DNA from: Deltaproteobacteria bacterium
GTDB taxonomy: Bacteria > Desulfobacterota > Desulfarculia > Desulfarculales > Desulfarculaceae
DNA length: 64,000 bases
Reading direction: 5' to 3'
Assembly: GCA_020444165.1 (NCBI GenBank)
Contig: JAHLLK010000004.1
Location: 62,001 to 126,000, forward strand
This document shows positions 50,901 through 58,577 of this stretch, piece by piece; within the stretch, counting starts at the first letter, position 1; every line of letters starts with the position of its first letter. Under the pieces are notes generated by a model that worked only from the letters and a program-made list of their open reading frames with translations, did no database searches and had not been told where the DNA came from. A program made the position numbers and the translations under genes.

Positions 50901-51093
50901 GAGCCTGCAGGCCCAGTTCCTCATCCCCATGGCGGTGAGCCTGGGCTTCGGCGTACTGTTCGCCACGGGCATCACCCTCATCCTGGTGCCGGCCGGCTAT
51001 CTGATCCTCTACGATATCCACAACCTGGGCACCCGGATCAAGGCCCGGCTCTTCCCCGGCAGCGCCCGCGCCGAGGAGCATCACTCTTCCTGA
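47917..51093 (+). CDS. RND efflux pump inner-membrane permease
   Basis: The 1,058-residue protein shows the RND pattern: FAGNHVAANLLMLFFVLAGI in the first helix, VEYRGASPSEVEEGILRQIE, FPKVEGDVLTVNLTMPAGTP, and twelve helices in two repeats. Helix 4 carries the intact proton-relay aspartates in GIVVDDAIVVGEHVFYLREK, unlike the VDN of the pump at 35246-38371. AGTPLERT and the C-terminal helices (FGVVGLAGVVVNDSLVLIHA) place it in a group of HAE1-like pumps common in Desulfobacterota. It is the last gene of its operon. Substrate unknown. Confidence 0.93.
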   Translation: MNKLIEWFAGNHVAANLLMLFFVLAGIVSALTIKLEIFPEFTLETITVSVEYRGASPSEVEEGILRQIEDKVAGLAGIRRIDSVAREGVGVVTIEVMSGWDVQKLLDEVKSEVDRLTNLPEQAEQPIVRQITRRSMVLWLAIYGDAPESTLKHLAQKARDDLTNQPGITVAELFGVREGEIHIEISEHTLRRYGLTLNQVAEKVGRSSLDLPAGSVKTAGGEILVRAKGKKYRAAEYRDVPIVTRNDGSTVTLGQIARLIDGYRDDLDLKARFNNKPAALIQVFRVADQNALTVAAETKAYAEELARDLPHGVHVDFFGDRSRVLKDRMNLLLRNMFMGLVLVIITLGLFLNARLAFWVTLGIPISFLASLWFLPMADVSINMISLFAFIMVLGIVVDDAIVVGEHVFYLREKGFPPLKAAVEGTTAIGSPVIFSVLTTVAAFAPLLLAGGTMGKIMKNIPTVVILVLLASLVECLLILPSHLSGSKFRPPKESGKKEKITARWLTNFVHGPYRRLLDLCLRWRYATVAAGLALLLAAVGLVAGGYIKFTLFPKVEGDVLTVNLTMPAGTPLERTENAVAFLEKTVREVLADEDAKRPAGAPPLLKSSIALLGLQSGQGHGAATSGDSGGHVAQMFVEILPGEERDVSSGKLVNEWRKRVGQIPDAENISFSGELFSTSNPIEVHLSAPNEDQLKLAAQELKDRLNSYAGVFDVSDSFLPGKMEMQLELKPTARALGLTLADLANQVRAAFYGAEALRLQRDQDEVRVLVRYPEKERQSLGRVEDMRIRTPGGDEVPFSQVAQVHMTQGYTSIDRAQRRRVMKVFADVDPTVANSNEVRRWLTTTVLPEVARNHPDLRYTMEGEGRDEQESLRDVGEGFVLALFMIYALLAIPFRSFSQPLIVMSAIPFGVVGALFGHLIMGLDASLLSLFGVVGLAGVVVNDSLVLIHAANAIQVNENLSPDQAIREAGPLRFRAIILTSVTTFAGLIPIITERSLQAQFLIPMAVSLGFGVLFATGITLILVPAGYLILYDIHNLGTRIKARLFPGSARAEEHHSS

Positions 51094-51099
51094 TTCCCC

Positions 51100-51135
51100 C
51101 CGGAGTTCCGCGCCCGCCCGGGCGCGGAACTCCGG
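51100..51135 (+). terminator. Long perfect hairpin after the second RND operon
   Basis: Two 17-base arms (CCGGAGTTCCGCGCCCG, 51100-51116; CGGGCGCGGAACTCCGG, 51119-51135) are exact complements two bases apart, six bases after the stop codon. There is no T-tract. It probably marks or protects the transcript end. Confidence 0.5.
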
Positions 51136-51252
51136 CACCCTCTTCCCCGCGAGGCCAGCCCCACCCCGGCAAAGCTCTGGCGGAACCCCCATCAAATAAG
51201 CTATATTTTAGCTGCCATCGCCCCAGCCCTTTCCACCCTTGCAGCAGCGCCC

Positions 51253-53064
51253 ATGTATTCCAGCGATCCCCAGATTCTGCGGAGCCTTTTTGACAGCCTG
51301 CCGCTGCCGGTTTTCGTGCTGGACCGGAGCCACCAGATCGTGTTGTGGAACAAGGCCTGCGAGATCTACACCGGGTTTGTCGCCAGCGAGATGGAAGGCA
51401 CCCGCCGCCAGTGGGAGCCCTTCTATGCGGCGCCGCGACCGGTGTTGGCCGACCTGCTCCTGGAGGACCACTCCGACGCGGAGGTGATCGGCCATTACGA
51501 CCGGGGGGTGGTGCGCCCCTATTCCCCCTTGCCTGGGGCCTGGATAGCCACCGACTTCTTTCCGTCTCTGGGCGGCCAGGAGCGGCATGTCCAGTTCTTG
51601 GCCGTGCCGGTGCGCCACCAGGACGGGGAGATGTGTTGCGTGGTGGAGACCCTGCAGGACGTTTCCCAGGAGACCGAGATCAGCCAGGCCTTGGTGGGCT
51701 CCCTGGAGCGCTACCGGCAGCTCTTCGAACAGGTGGCCGACGGAGTGGCCGTGCTCCAAGGGGGCCAGCTGGTGGAGGCCAATCCCGCCCTGGCCACCTT
51801 GTTCGGCTTCAGCTCGCCGGCCGAGATGCGCGCCTTGGCCAGCCTGGACCTGGTGGCCCCGGCCAGCCACCGCTTGGCCCGGGAGTTTTTGGAGCAGCCC
51901 TGGGAAAACAGGCCGCCGCGGACCGCCTATGAACTCTGCTGCCTGAAGAAGAGCGGCCGGGAGTTCTGGGTGCGGGGTCACGCGGCCGCCATTTCCTGGG
52001 AGGGGCGCGCCGCCTTGTTGTTCACCCTGCGCGACATCACCGCGCAAAAAAACCAAGAGGATTCCCTCCGGCGGGAAGCCGACGACTTGCGGGATGAGAA
52101 CCGGCAGTTGCGCACCTCGTTGGGCGACCGCTACCGCCTGGAGGGCATCGTGGGCCGCAGCCGGGCCATGCACCAGGTCTTCCGGCTGATCCTGCGGGCC
52201 GCGGCCTCCGAGGCCCCGGCCGTGGTGTTGGGGGAGTCCGGCACCGGCAAGGAGCTGGCGGCCCGGGCCATCCACCGTCTGAGCCGGCGGCGGGAGAAGG
52301 AGTTCGTGCCGGTGAACTGCGGGGCCATCCCGGAGACCCTCTTGGAAAGCGAGTTTTTCGGGCATAAGAAAGGCGCCTTCACCGGGGCGCACATCGACAA
52401 GCACGGCTACCTGGACCTGGCCCACCAAGGCACCTTGTTCCTGGATGAAGTGGGCGAGATTCCCCTCAGCATGCAGGTGAAGCTCCTCCGGGTGCTGGAC
52501 ACCGGGGAGTTCACCCCCCTGGGCAGCAACCGGAGCCAGCGGGCCGATCTGCGCATCATCGCCGCCACCAACCGCAACCTGGAAGAGATGGTGCGGGACG
52601 GCCGCATGCGGGCTGATTTCTACTACCGCTTGAGCGTGATCCCGATCAAGTTGCCGCCCCTCCGGGAACGCCAGGAAGACATTCCGCTTTTGGTGGAGCA
52701 TTTCCTGCGCCAGGCCTACGCCACGGGCGGCGCTCCAGTGCTCTCGCCAGCCGAGCAGGCCAGCCTGGCCGCCCACGACTGGCCTGGCAACGTGCGGGAG
52801 CTGCAGAACGTGCTGCACCGTTTCCAGAGCCTCGGCCGGCTGGATTTCCCCGGGTTCGGGGGCAAAAGCGAAACTACCCGCCGGAGCGAATCCGCTGACT
52901 CCGGGCCGGACCGGGAGTTGGCGCCGGCCCTGAACCGCTTGGAAAAGGCCCTGATGCTGGCCTCCCTGGAGAGAAACCACTGGAATCGGCAGGCCACGGC
53001 CCGCGAGTTGGCCATATCCCGCAAGACCTTGTACCTGAAGATGAAGCATCACGGGTTAACTTAA
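51253..53064 (+). CDS. Sigma-54-dependent enhancer-binding protein with PAS sensors
   Basis: The 603-residue activator starts with two PAS domains (about residues 8-140, LFDSLPLPVFVLDRSHQIVL; and about 150-275, RYRQLFEQVADGVAVLQGGQ). A coiled linker follows, then a sigma-54 AAA+ domain with Walker A GESGTGKE (327-334), the sigma-54-contacting GAFTGA (374-379), Walker B GTLFLDEVGE and the R-finger region LRERQEDIPLL. The C-terminus is a Fis-type HTH (RQATARELAISRKTLYLKMK). There is no receiver domain, so activity is controlled by a PAS ligand or redox signal. Three palindromes and a sigma-54 promoter lie just downstream, making the next operon its probable target. No strong ribosome site precedes the ATG. 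Confidence 0.93.
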   Translation: MYSSDPQILRSLFDSLPLPVFVLDRSHQIVLWNKACEIYTGFVASEMEGTRRQWEPFYAAPRPVLADLLLEDHSDAEVIGHYDRGVVRPYSPLPGAWIATDFFPSLGGQERHVQFLAVPVRHQDGEMCCVVETLQDVSQETEISQALVGSLERYRQLFEQVADGVAVLQGGQLVEANPALATLFGFSSPAEMRALASLDLVAPASHRLAREFLEQPWENRPPRTAYELCCLKKSGREFWVRGHAAAISWEGRAALLFTLRDITAQKNQEDSLRREADDLRDENRQLRTSLGDRYRLEGIVGRSRAMHQVFRLILRAAASEAPAVVLGESGTGKELAARAIHRLSRRREKEFVPVNCGAIPETLLESEFFGHKKGAFTGAHIDKHGYLDLAHQGTLFLDEVGEIPLSMQVKLLRVLDTGEFTPLGSNRSQRADLRIIAATNRNLEEMVRDGRMRADFYYRLSVIPIKLPPLRERQEDIPLLVEHFLRQAYATGGAPVLSPAEQASLAAHDWPGNVRELQNVLHRFQSLGRLDFPGFGGKSETTRRSESADSGPDRELAPALNRLEKALMLASLERNHWNRQATARELAISRKTLYLKMKHHGLT

Positions 53065-53089
53065 ACCCGTTTTGGGTAAATTTTTACCC
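53051..53089. promoter_or_regulatory. Two adjacent palindromes, candidate enhancer (UAS) sites
   Basis: Site 1 is ACGGGTTAACTTAAACCCGT (53051-53070; arms of seven bases), overlapping the end of the activator gene. Site 2 is GGGTAAATTTTTACCC (53074-53089; arms of seven). Both have cores of 16 bases with GGGT and ACCC ends, and their centres are 21 bp apart, two helical turns. Site 1 followed by TTTT could alternatively be a weak intrinsic terminator. Confidence 0.6.
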
Positions 53090-53349
53090 GTTAACACTTT
53101 TTTTACATAATATAAACGTTTTAGTTAATTCTAGTTGAAATTTTCAAGCGCCTGACGGGTAAATAATTGCCCAAATTCCTCCTCCCTGCGGCGATATTCC
53201 TTACTCCTCCCCCAGCCTTCGCCAACCCTCTCCCCTGTGGATAGTTATAAATATTATGTCGAATTAATCGCGTGTTACGCGGGCTCGTTTTGGGGTCGCC
53301 ACCTGCTCCCCCTTTTCCCCGGGGCCTCGGGGAGCCCTTTATCCGGCCC
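53090..53349 (+). other. Intergenic region between UAS-like sites and the sigma-54 promoter
   Basis: No gene is seen. 53090-53150 is strongly AT-rich (TTTTTTTACATAATATAAACG and following), unlike the surroundings, and could be a bend or an IHF-binding stretch, though no clear IHF consensus was found. The rest, up to 53349, is of ordinary composition and shows no further obvious motifs. Confidence 0.4.
53157..53172. promoter_or_regulatory. Third palindrome, candidate enhancer (UAS) site
   Basis: GGGTAAATAATTGCCC is a 16-base imperfect palindrome (GGGTAA/TTGCCC) that shares its left half with site 2. Its centre is 83 bp (about eight turns) from that of site 2 and about 190 bp before the sigma-54 promoter, a usual distance for enhancer sites. 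Confidence 0.55.
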
Positions 53350-53365
53350 TGGCATAGGGATTGCA
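53350..53365 (+). promoter_or_regulatory. Sigma-54 (-24/-12) promoter
   Basis: TGGCATAGGGATTGCA matches the consensus TGGCAC-N5-TTGCA at all but one of the conserved positions, with exact GG-N10-GC spacing. It points to the response regulator gene, whose ATG is 100 bases on. Confidence 0.75.
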
Positions 53366-53464
53366 AATCCCCAGACAACTCTTTGGTCCCGCGCGGAGCG
53401 CCCGCTTGCTCCGCCCGAGCCTGGCCGCCTGCCCGACCGCGGCGGTGTGACGCCCGGAGAAGTC

Positions 53465-53848
53465 ATGCATATCTTGGTGGTGGAAGACGAAAAGGCCACG
53501 GCGGATCTCCTTCTGGAATGCCTGCAAGCTTGGGGGCATGACGCGGTTTGCGCAGGCGATGGCGCGGCCGCCAAGCAGATGCTCAGCCGCGGGACAGGCT
53601 TCGACTTGCTGCTGCTGGATCTTTTTTTACCGGATGGCCTGGGGCACCACATGTTGCCCGCCTTCCGGGCCCTGCAACCGGAACTTCCCGTGGTCACCAT
53701 GACCGGCTCCAACACCCGCGAGTTGGAGCTTCAGGTGCGCCAGCAGGGCATCCTGTACTACATGTCCAAACCGTTCGAATTGATGGAACTCAAGCGCCTA
53801 CTGGATCATGTGGGACGGAATTCCGCCCTGGCGGCCAGCGACGTCTGA
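53465..53848 (+). CDS. Single-domain response regulator
   Basis: The 127-residue receiver domain has the acidic pair E7/D8, the phospho-acceptor D52 (LLLLDLFLPDGLG), T80 (TMTGSN) and K102 (YYMSKPFE). It has no output domain, so it may act as a CheY-like or phosphotransfer protein. GGAGA precedes the ATG. The gene is first after the sigma-54 promoter and lies 69 bases before a chemoreceptor gene. The frame is open upstream to 53237 but that part is non-coding in character. Confidence 0.88.
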   Translation: MHILVVEDEKATADLLLECLQAWGHDAVCAGDGAAAKQMLSRGTGFDLLLLDLFLPDGLGHHMLPAFRALQPELPVVTMTGSNTRELELQVRQQGILYYMSKPFELMELKRLLDHVGRNSALAASDV

Positions 53849-53917
53849 CCGCGCCCGCGCCCAATTCGAGCTATTTTCAGCCGGCCTGCTGGGGCGGTCC
53901 GGTAAAGGGAAAACACC

Positions 53918-55759
53918 ATGCGATTGACCTTGCAAAAGAAACTGGTTGTGGGGGGGTTGGTGCTGGTCCTGGCGCCCATCCTTGTTTTGGGTTGGTTTGC
54001 CTATGAAATGTCCTCGGAGGCCCTGACCCAACTGGCCCAGGAGAGCACGGTGGTCAAGGCCCGCGGCCTGGCCAATATGACGGACAGCCTGGTGCGCGAG
54101 GAGCTGAAGGTGGCCAGCGGGCTGGCCATGGGCAACACCACCCAGACGGCGGCGCAAAAGGTGGCCCAGGCGGGCCCGGAAGGGGCCGCGGCCGAGATCG
54201 CCGCCCTGGACCGCAAGCTGACCGCCTTCCGCGAGAGCCAGGGCACGGATTATGAAAACATCATGGCCCTGGACCGAAAGGGCCGGGTGTTCAGCGACGC
54301 GGCCGGCGGCAAGAGCAAGGGCCTGGACCTGAGCCAGCGGGCCTACTTCCAAAAGGCCATTCAGGGCCAGGCCTCGGTCGCGGAGGTGGTGATTTCCAAG
54401 CTCAGCGGCCGGCCGGTGGCCATCATCGCCACGCCCATCCCAGGCGCCCGCGGACTGGCCACCGGCGCCCTGGTCCTCGCTTTGGAGCTGGCAGACCTGA
54501 ACCAAAAGATCACCAGCGCCACCACCGGCCAGACCGGCTACGCCACCCTGCAAACAGCCGAAGGCGACGTGATCGCCCATCCCAAGCAGGAGTTCATCAT
54601 GAAGCTCAACATGAAGAAAGTGCCCGGGATGGAGAAGATCGCGGCCGCCGCGATGAACGGCCAGATCGGGGTGGAGGAGTACGACTTCAAGGGGGTGCAC
54701 AAGATCGCCGGCTTCGCCCCGGTCCCGGCCAACGGCTGGGTGGTCATGGCCATCCAGAACCAGGACGAGTTCCTGTCCGGCGTCTATCATCTCCGCAACG
54801 GGGTGGGCCTCATCGCTACGGTGTCCGCCGCCCTGGTGCTGCTCCTGGTCATCCTCTTCGCCCGGAGCATCACCCGTCCCATCAACCGGGTGGTCAGCGG
54901 CCTGGCCCAAGCCTCGGAGCAGGTCTCCGCGGCCTCCAGCCAGGTGGCGGCCAGCAGCCAGCAACTGGCCCAAGGCTCCAGCGAGCAGGCCGCGGCCCTG
55001 GAGGAGACCTCCGCGGCCTTGGAGGAGCTGAGCGCCATGACCCGCCAAAACGCGGACAACGCCGCCCAGGCCGACCGACTGAGCCGGCAGGCCGGCCAGG
55101 TGGTGGAAGAAGCCGCCCAGGTGACCCAGCAGTTGCAGGATTCCATGCAGTCCCTGTCCCAAGCCAGTCAGGAAACTTTCAAGATCATCAAGAGCATTGA
55201 CGAGATTGCCTTCCAGACCAATCTCTTGGCCCTGAACGCCGCGGTGGAGGCGGCCCGGGCCGGAGAAGCGGGCGCGGGCTTTGCCGTGGTGGCCGAGGAG
55301 GTGCGGAGCCTGGCGCTCAGGGCGGCGGAAGCAGCCAAGTCCACCTCTGATCTTATCGAAAGCACGGTGCAAGGCATCGGCCAGGGCGGCAACCTGGCCC
55401 AGCAGACGCAAACAGCCTTCGGCCACATGGCCGAAACCACCGAGCAGCTCACCGTTCTGATCGCCGAGATCGCCGCCGCCTCGGGGGAGCAGACCCAAGG
55501 TCTGACCTCCATCAGCCGCGCCGTGGAAGAGATGGACCAGGTGACCCAAACCGCGGCTTCCAGTGCGGAAGAAACCGCGGCCGCTTCCCAGGAAATGGCC
55601 GGTCAAGCCGCGAGCATGCACGGTTTCGTGGGCGACCTGGAGCGGGTGGTGCAGGGCGGCGGACGTCACCGGGAGGAGAATGACTTCCTCGGCGGCCAGT
55701 CCCTCCCAGAGGCCGAGCCCTGGCGGCAGCCCCGGCTGCTGCCCCGCCGCCAGGCCTGA
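53918..55759 (+). CDS. Methyl-accepting chemotaxis protein with dCache sensor
   Basis: The 613-residue receptor has a first membrane helix at about residues 9-30 and a periplasmic dCache domain ([60 protein letters not shown]). A second helix lies at about 292-312, followed by HAMP and the signalling domain with tip [20 protein letters not shown]. The helical array has a long Ser/Ala-rich segment ([20 protein letters not shown]). The short basic C-terminus lacks a CheR/CheB pentapeptide. dCache domains bind amino acids, organic acids or quaternary amines. Its operon is led by the response regulator and the sigma-54 promoter. Confidence 0.92.
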   Translation: MRLTLQKKLVVGGLVLVLAPILVLGWFAYEMSSEALTQLAQESTVVKARGLANMTDSLVREELKVASGLAMGNTTQTAAQKVAQAGPEGAAAEIAALDRKLTAFRESQGTDYENIMALDRKGRVFSDAAGGKSKGLDLSQRAYFQKAIQGQASVAEVVISKLSGRPVAIIATPIPGARGLATGALVLALELADLNQKITSATTGQTGYATLQTAEGDVIAHPKQEFIMKLNMKKVPGMEKIAAAAMNGQIGVEEYDFKGVHKIAGFAPVPANGWVVMAIQNQDEFLSGVYHLRNGVGLIATVSAALVLLLVILFARSITRPINRVVSGLAQASEQVSAASSQVAASSQQLAQGSSEQAAALEETSAALEELSAMTRQNADNAAQADRLSRQAGQVVEEAAQVTQQLQDSMQSLSQASQETFKIIKSIDEIAFQTNLLALNAAVEAARAGEAGAGFAVVAEEVRSLALRAAEAAKSTSDLIESTVQGIGQGGNLAQQTQTAFGHMAETTEQLTVLIAEIAAASGEQTQGLTSISRAVEEMDQVTQTAASSAEETAAASQEMAGQAASMHGFVGDLERVVQGGGRHREENDFLGGQSLPEAEPWRQPRLLPRRQA

Positions 55760-55770
55760 GCCGGGCCTGG

Positions 55771-55812
55771 AAAAAACCAGGGCCTCCCGCGCCAGCGGGG
55801 GGCCCTGGTTAT
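55771..55812. terminator. Bidirectional intrinsic terminator between convergent genes
   Basis: CCAGGGCC (55777-55784) pairs with GGCCCTGG (55801-55808), with an inner CCC/GGG pairing. On the minus strand the hairpin is followed by six T's (complement of 55776-55771), serving the methyltransferase gene. On the plus strand it is followed by TTATT, serving the chemoreceptor gene. Confidence 0.85.
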
Positions 55813-55825
55813 TGGCGAGGCAGAG

Positions 55826-56887
55826 TTAGCGCCAGTTTTCCCGGGCCAGGCGGCTGACCGCTCCGGTCAGGTCCAGGATGCGCCGGGCCTTTTCCGCGTT
55901 GAGGGAGCCCATGCCGCAGGCCGGGGTCACCAGGGCTTGGTCGGCCAGGGTCTGGCGGTCGAAGCCTTTGGCCGCCAGTTCGTTCAAGAGGGCCTCGAGG
56001 CCTTGCCACAACCCTGCGGCGGTCTCGTCACCCCGGAAATTGTCCGTGGGCACCGCGCCCCAAGCCACGGCCCCGCCCCGGGCAAAGAGCTGGGCCAGGG
56101 CCTCGGGATAGAGCAGCAGGTGCCGGCCGTAGCCGGCCGAGTCCAGATTCAGCACGTCTGCGCCGGCCTCGATCAACAACCCCCAGTCGGTATTGCCGCA
56201 GCAGTGCACCCCGATCACCACCTCGGGGGCCCGGCTGGTCAGCTCCTCGAAGCTGGCCGCGAGGAGCCCCAGCACGGTCTCCCGGTTCACCGGGGTGAAG
56301 GCGCTGCCGTAGCCTGAGAGATAGGGCTCGTCAAAGAAGATCATCAGCGGCCGGCCCAGGGGGGCCATTTGGGCCGCCTGGGCCGCGGCGGCGGCGCCCA
56401 GGCCCCGGGCCACGGCCTCGGCCAGCTCATCGTCAAAGACCAGCGCCTTGCCGTCCCGGCCCGTCACCGCCGCGGCCAGGGTCAGGGGCCCGGTGACGTG
56501 GCCCTTGACCCAGGGATACGCGCCGGCCGGCGCCCGGCCCACGGTCTGCAAAAAGGCGTGGAACCCCGCCGCCTCTGCCTCGCCCAGGCCAAAGGTGGTC
56601 AGGTCTTCCCCCAACAGGCGCTCGTAAAAGGCGGCCAGGGCCTCCTCCCGGGACAGGTCCGGGTGGGCCAGGACCTCCCGGCGGCCGGGGTCGGCGGTCA
56701 GGACCGGGTAGCAGGCCGGGGCGTACTGCAGATTCATGTCCTCCAAGGGGGACCGGGCCGGCAACTGCGGCCAATAGGGCATCTCGGGCAGACGCTCCAG
56801 CACGTCGGACACGGCTTGGCCGACCTCCAGATGGGGCAGGCTGCCGATGCCCGTGGCCGTGAAATGAGGCTTGAAATCCTTAGGCAC
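55826..56887 (-). CDS. MetE-like 'core' methionine synthase / UROD-superfamily methyltransferase
   Basis: The 353-residue protein resembles the C-terminal catalytic half of MetE and related UROD-fold zinc methyltransferases. It has TGIGSLPH at the start, FFDEPYLS (E187), IGVHCCGNTDW with the H-x-C zinc ligands H228 and C230, and TPACGMGSL with the third ligand C324. The folate-binding N-terminal half of full MetE is absent. Short proteins of this kind in anaerobes (core MetE) take the methyl group from a corrinoid protein, which would fit the cobalamin genes here; that function is inferred. The GTG at 56887 lies inside the end of efp (8-base overlap). Confidence 0.75.
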   Translation of the reverse strand: MPKDFKPHFTATGIGSLPHLEVGQAVSDVLERLPEMPYWPQLPARSPLEDMNLQYAPACYPVLTADPGRREVLAHPDLSREEALAAFYERLLGEDLTTFGLGEAEAAGFHAFLQTVGRAPAGAYPWVKGHVTGPLTLAAAVTGRDGKALVFDDELAEAVARGLGAAAAAQAAQMAPLGRPLMIFFDEPYLSGYGSAFTPVNRETVLGLLAASFEELTSRAPEVVIGVHCCGNTDWGLLIEAGADVLNLDSAGYGRHLLLYPEALAQLFARGGAVAWGAVPTDNFRGDETAAGLWQGLEALLNELAAKGFDRQTLADQALVTPACGMGSLNAEKARRILDLTGAVSRLARENWR

Positions 56888-57437
56888 GTTCCAGATAATC
56901 TCCGGTTCGGGTGTCGATCTTCAGCACGTCGCCTTCCTCGATGAACAGGGGCACCTGCACTACCAGGCCGGTCTCCAGGGTGGCGGGTTTGGTGGCGCCG
57001 GTGGCGGTGTCGCCCCGCATGCCCGGCTCGGTGTGGGTCACCTCCAGGTCCACGGTGATGGGCAGTTCCACCCCGATGGGCCGGCCCTGGAAGTACAGCA
57101 CCTGCAGGTCGATGTTGGGCTTGAAATAGTCCACCGCGCTGCCCAGGTGGTCGGCGGCCACGAACACCTGGTCATAGGTGTCGGTGTCCATGAACACGTA
57201 CTGGTCGCCTTCCTGGTAGAGGTACTGCATGTTCTTCTGCTCCAGGTCGGGCTTGTCCACCTTGGCCCCGGAACGGAAGGTCTGCTCCAACACCTGGCCG
57301 GTCTCCAGGTTCTTCAGCTTGGTGCGCACAAAGGCGCCGCCCTTGCCGGGCTTGACATGCTGGTATTCCACGATCACATAGGGCTTGCCCTCGATCTCCA
57401 CTTTCAAGCCCTTGCGAAAATCCGCCGTACTATACAT
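56880..57437 (-). CDS. efp: Elongation factor P
   Basis: EF-P relieves ribosome stalling at proline stretches. The 185-residue length and the three beta-barrel domains fit: MYSTADFRKGLKVEIEGKPY, KPGKGGAFVRTKLKNLETGQ with K32 at the tip of the loop that is modified in many species, GQVLEQTFRSG, and the C-terminal signature TGLVVQVPLFIEEGDVLKID. No epmA/epmB or other modification genes are adjacent. The ribosome site is weak (AGGTAGG). The gene overlaps the following methyltransferase gene by eight bases. Confidence 0.97.
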   Translation of the reverse strand: MYSTADFRKGLKVEIEGKPYVIVEYQHVKPGKGGAFVRTKLKNLETGQVLEQTFRSGAKVDKPDLEQKNMQYLYQEGDQYVFMDTDTYDQVFVAADHLGSAVDYFKPNIDLQVLYFQGRPIGVELPITVDLEVTHTEPGMRGDTATGATKPATLETGLVVQVPLFIEEGDVLKIDTRTGDYLERA

Positions 57438-57494
57438 AGAGTAGCCTACCTGTTGACTGAATGGGAAAAGGATAACCGATAATCGGGGTTGAGG

Positions 57495-58256
57495 TCACTC
57501 GCGGGCGGCCCGCCGGCGCGCGGCCCGCTCCAAGCTGCCCAGCCGCCGGGCCAGGTGGGCCTCCCGTGGGGAGACCCGGGGCCGGGGAGCCTCCGGAACC
57601 GCGGCCGGCGGAACGGCCGGGGCCACGGCCGGCTCCGGGGCGGGTGGTTTGGCCGCCGGCGGGGGAGCCGGCTCCGGCTGGGCGGCTTCCGCCCGGGCCG
57701 GGGGCACGCCGGCCAGCTCCTGCAACTGGGCCAGGCGCTTGATCAAGGCGTCGTCCCGGGGGCGCTCCCGGGAAAGCTTGTCGTAGATGCCCAAGGCCTG
57801 CCGGTAATGACCTTGGGAGGCGTAGACCTCGGCCAGGGTGGCCGTGGCCTGGGGGTCCTCGCCAAAATCGTCCTCGGGCTGCAGGGACAGGGACAGGGCC
57901 AAGGCCCGGGCCTGGTCCGCCTCGTGGCGGCGGCCGTCCTGGTCCAGGAGCCGGGCCATGCTCTCGAAGACCCCGGCGTGCTTGCGGAGCTGGTCCGCCG
58001 CGGTGTGCAGGTGGAAAAGGGCCTGCGCGGTGCGGCCCTGCTCCTCCAGCACCTGGGCCAAGAGATGCCGGGCGGCGATGTCGTCGGTGTTCACGACCAA
58101 CAGCCGCTCCAGCACCTGGGCGGCCTCGTCCTGGCGGCCCAGGCCGTAGTAGACCCGGGCCAGCTTCAGGGCCATGCGGGAGCCGGGGTTGTCAGCCACC
58201 CAGGCTTCCAGGATCATCAGCTCCGGAGAGCCGTTCTTGCCCCCCTCGGTGCTCAC
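57495..58256 (-). CDS. Tetratricopeptide-repeat protein
   Basis: The 253-residue protein has about four TPR-like helix pairs between residues 15 and 165 (MALKLARVYYGLGRQDEAAQ, ARHLLAQVLEEQGRTAQALF, TATLAEVYASQGHYRQALGI). A proline/alanine-rich, probably disordered stretch (about 175-225) and a basic C-terminal helix (RRLGSLERAARRRAARE) follow. It has no signal peptide. The GTG at 58256 overlaps the stop of the FtsB-like gene, so both are translated together. It is presumably a scaffold linked to division or envelope assembly; the partner is unknown. Confidence 0.8.
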   Translation of the reverse strand: MSTEGGKNGSPELMILEAWVADNPGSRMALKLARVYYGLGRQDEAAQVLERLLVVNTDDIAARHLLAQVLEEQGRTAQALFHLHTAADQLRKHAGVFESMARLLDQDGRRHEADQARALALSLSLQPEDDFGEDPQATATLAEVYASQGHYRQALGIYDKLSRERPRDDALIKRLAQLQELAGVPPARAEAAQPEPAPPPAAKPPAPEPAVAPAVPPAAVPEAPRPRVSPREAHLARRLGSLERAARRRAARE

Positions 58257-58555
58257 CGCTTCTCTTTCCCGGCCTGGGGCGCCGCCTCGTAAACCACTTC
58301 GTCGGGCCGCACCAGGTTCATCTCCCGGCGGCAGGCCTGCTCCAGGGCCTGGGGGTCGTCCCGGAGCCGCTCCGCCTGGCGGTAGAGGCCCTGGTTGACC
58401 GCGTCCAGTTCCAGATTGGCCTGGCGGACCTGCACCAGCTCCTGGTGGGCCCGCCGTAGCGTGCTGTAGCCGCGGTGCACGGCAAAAAGGCAGGCCAAGG
58501 CCAATACCCCCGCCAAAAGGAGCCACCAAGGGCTGCGTTTTTGGGGTTCGGCCAA
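58253..58555 (-). CDS. ftsB: FtsB/DivIC-like septum formation protein
   Basis: The 100-residue protein has a short cytoplasmic N-terminus, one membrane helix (WWLLLAGVLALACLFAVHRG) and a coiled coil (LRRAHQELVQVRQANLELDA and onward). The C-terminal part, DPQALEQACRREMNLVRPDE, matches the FtsB/DivIC consensus ending in REELGLVRPGE. These proteins form the FtsQBL complex at the division site. The TTG start at 58555 is preceded by GGAGG at five bases. The gene overlaps the TPR gene (GTGA). Confidence 0.82.
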   Translation of the reverse strand: MAEPQKRSPWWLLLAGVLALACLFAVHRGYSTLRRAHQELVQVRQANLELDAVNQGLYRQAERLRDDPQALEQACRREMNLVRPDEVVYEAAPQAGKEKR

Positions 58556-58577
58556 GGCAACCTCCAGGAGAAGGCCG

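Noticed and set aside
47515..51195. Open frame of about 1,200 codons on the minus strand
   Set aside because: It is exactly antisense to the adaptor/RND genes, rich in His/Gly/Gln as expected for shadow frames in GC-rich DNA, and has no domain or ribosome site.
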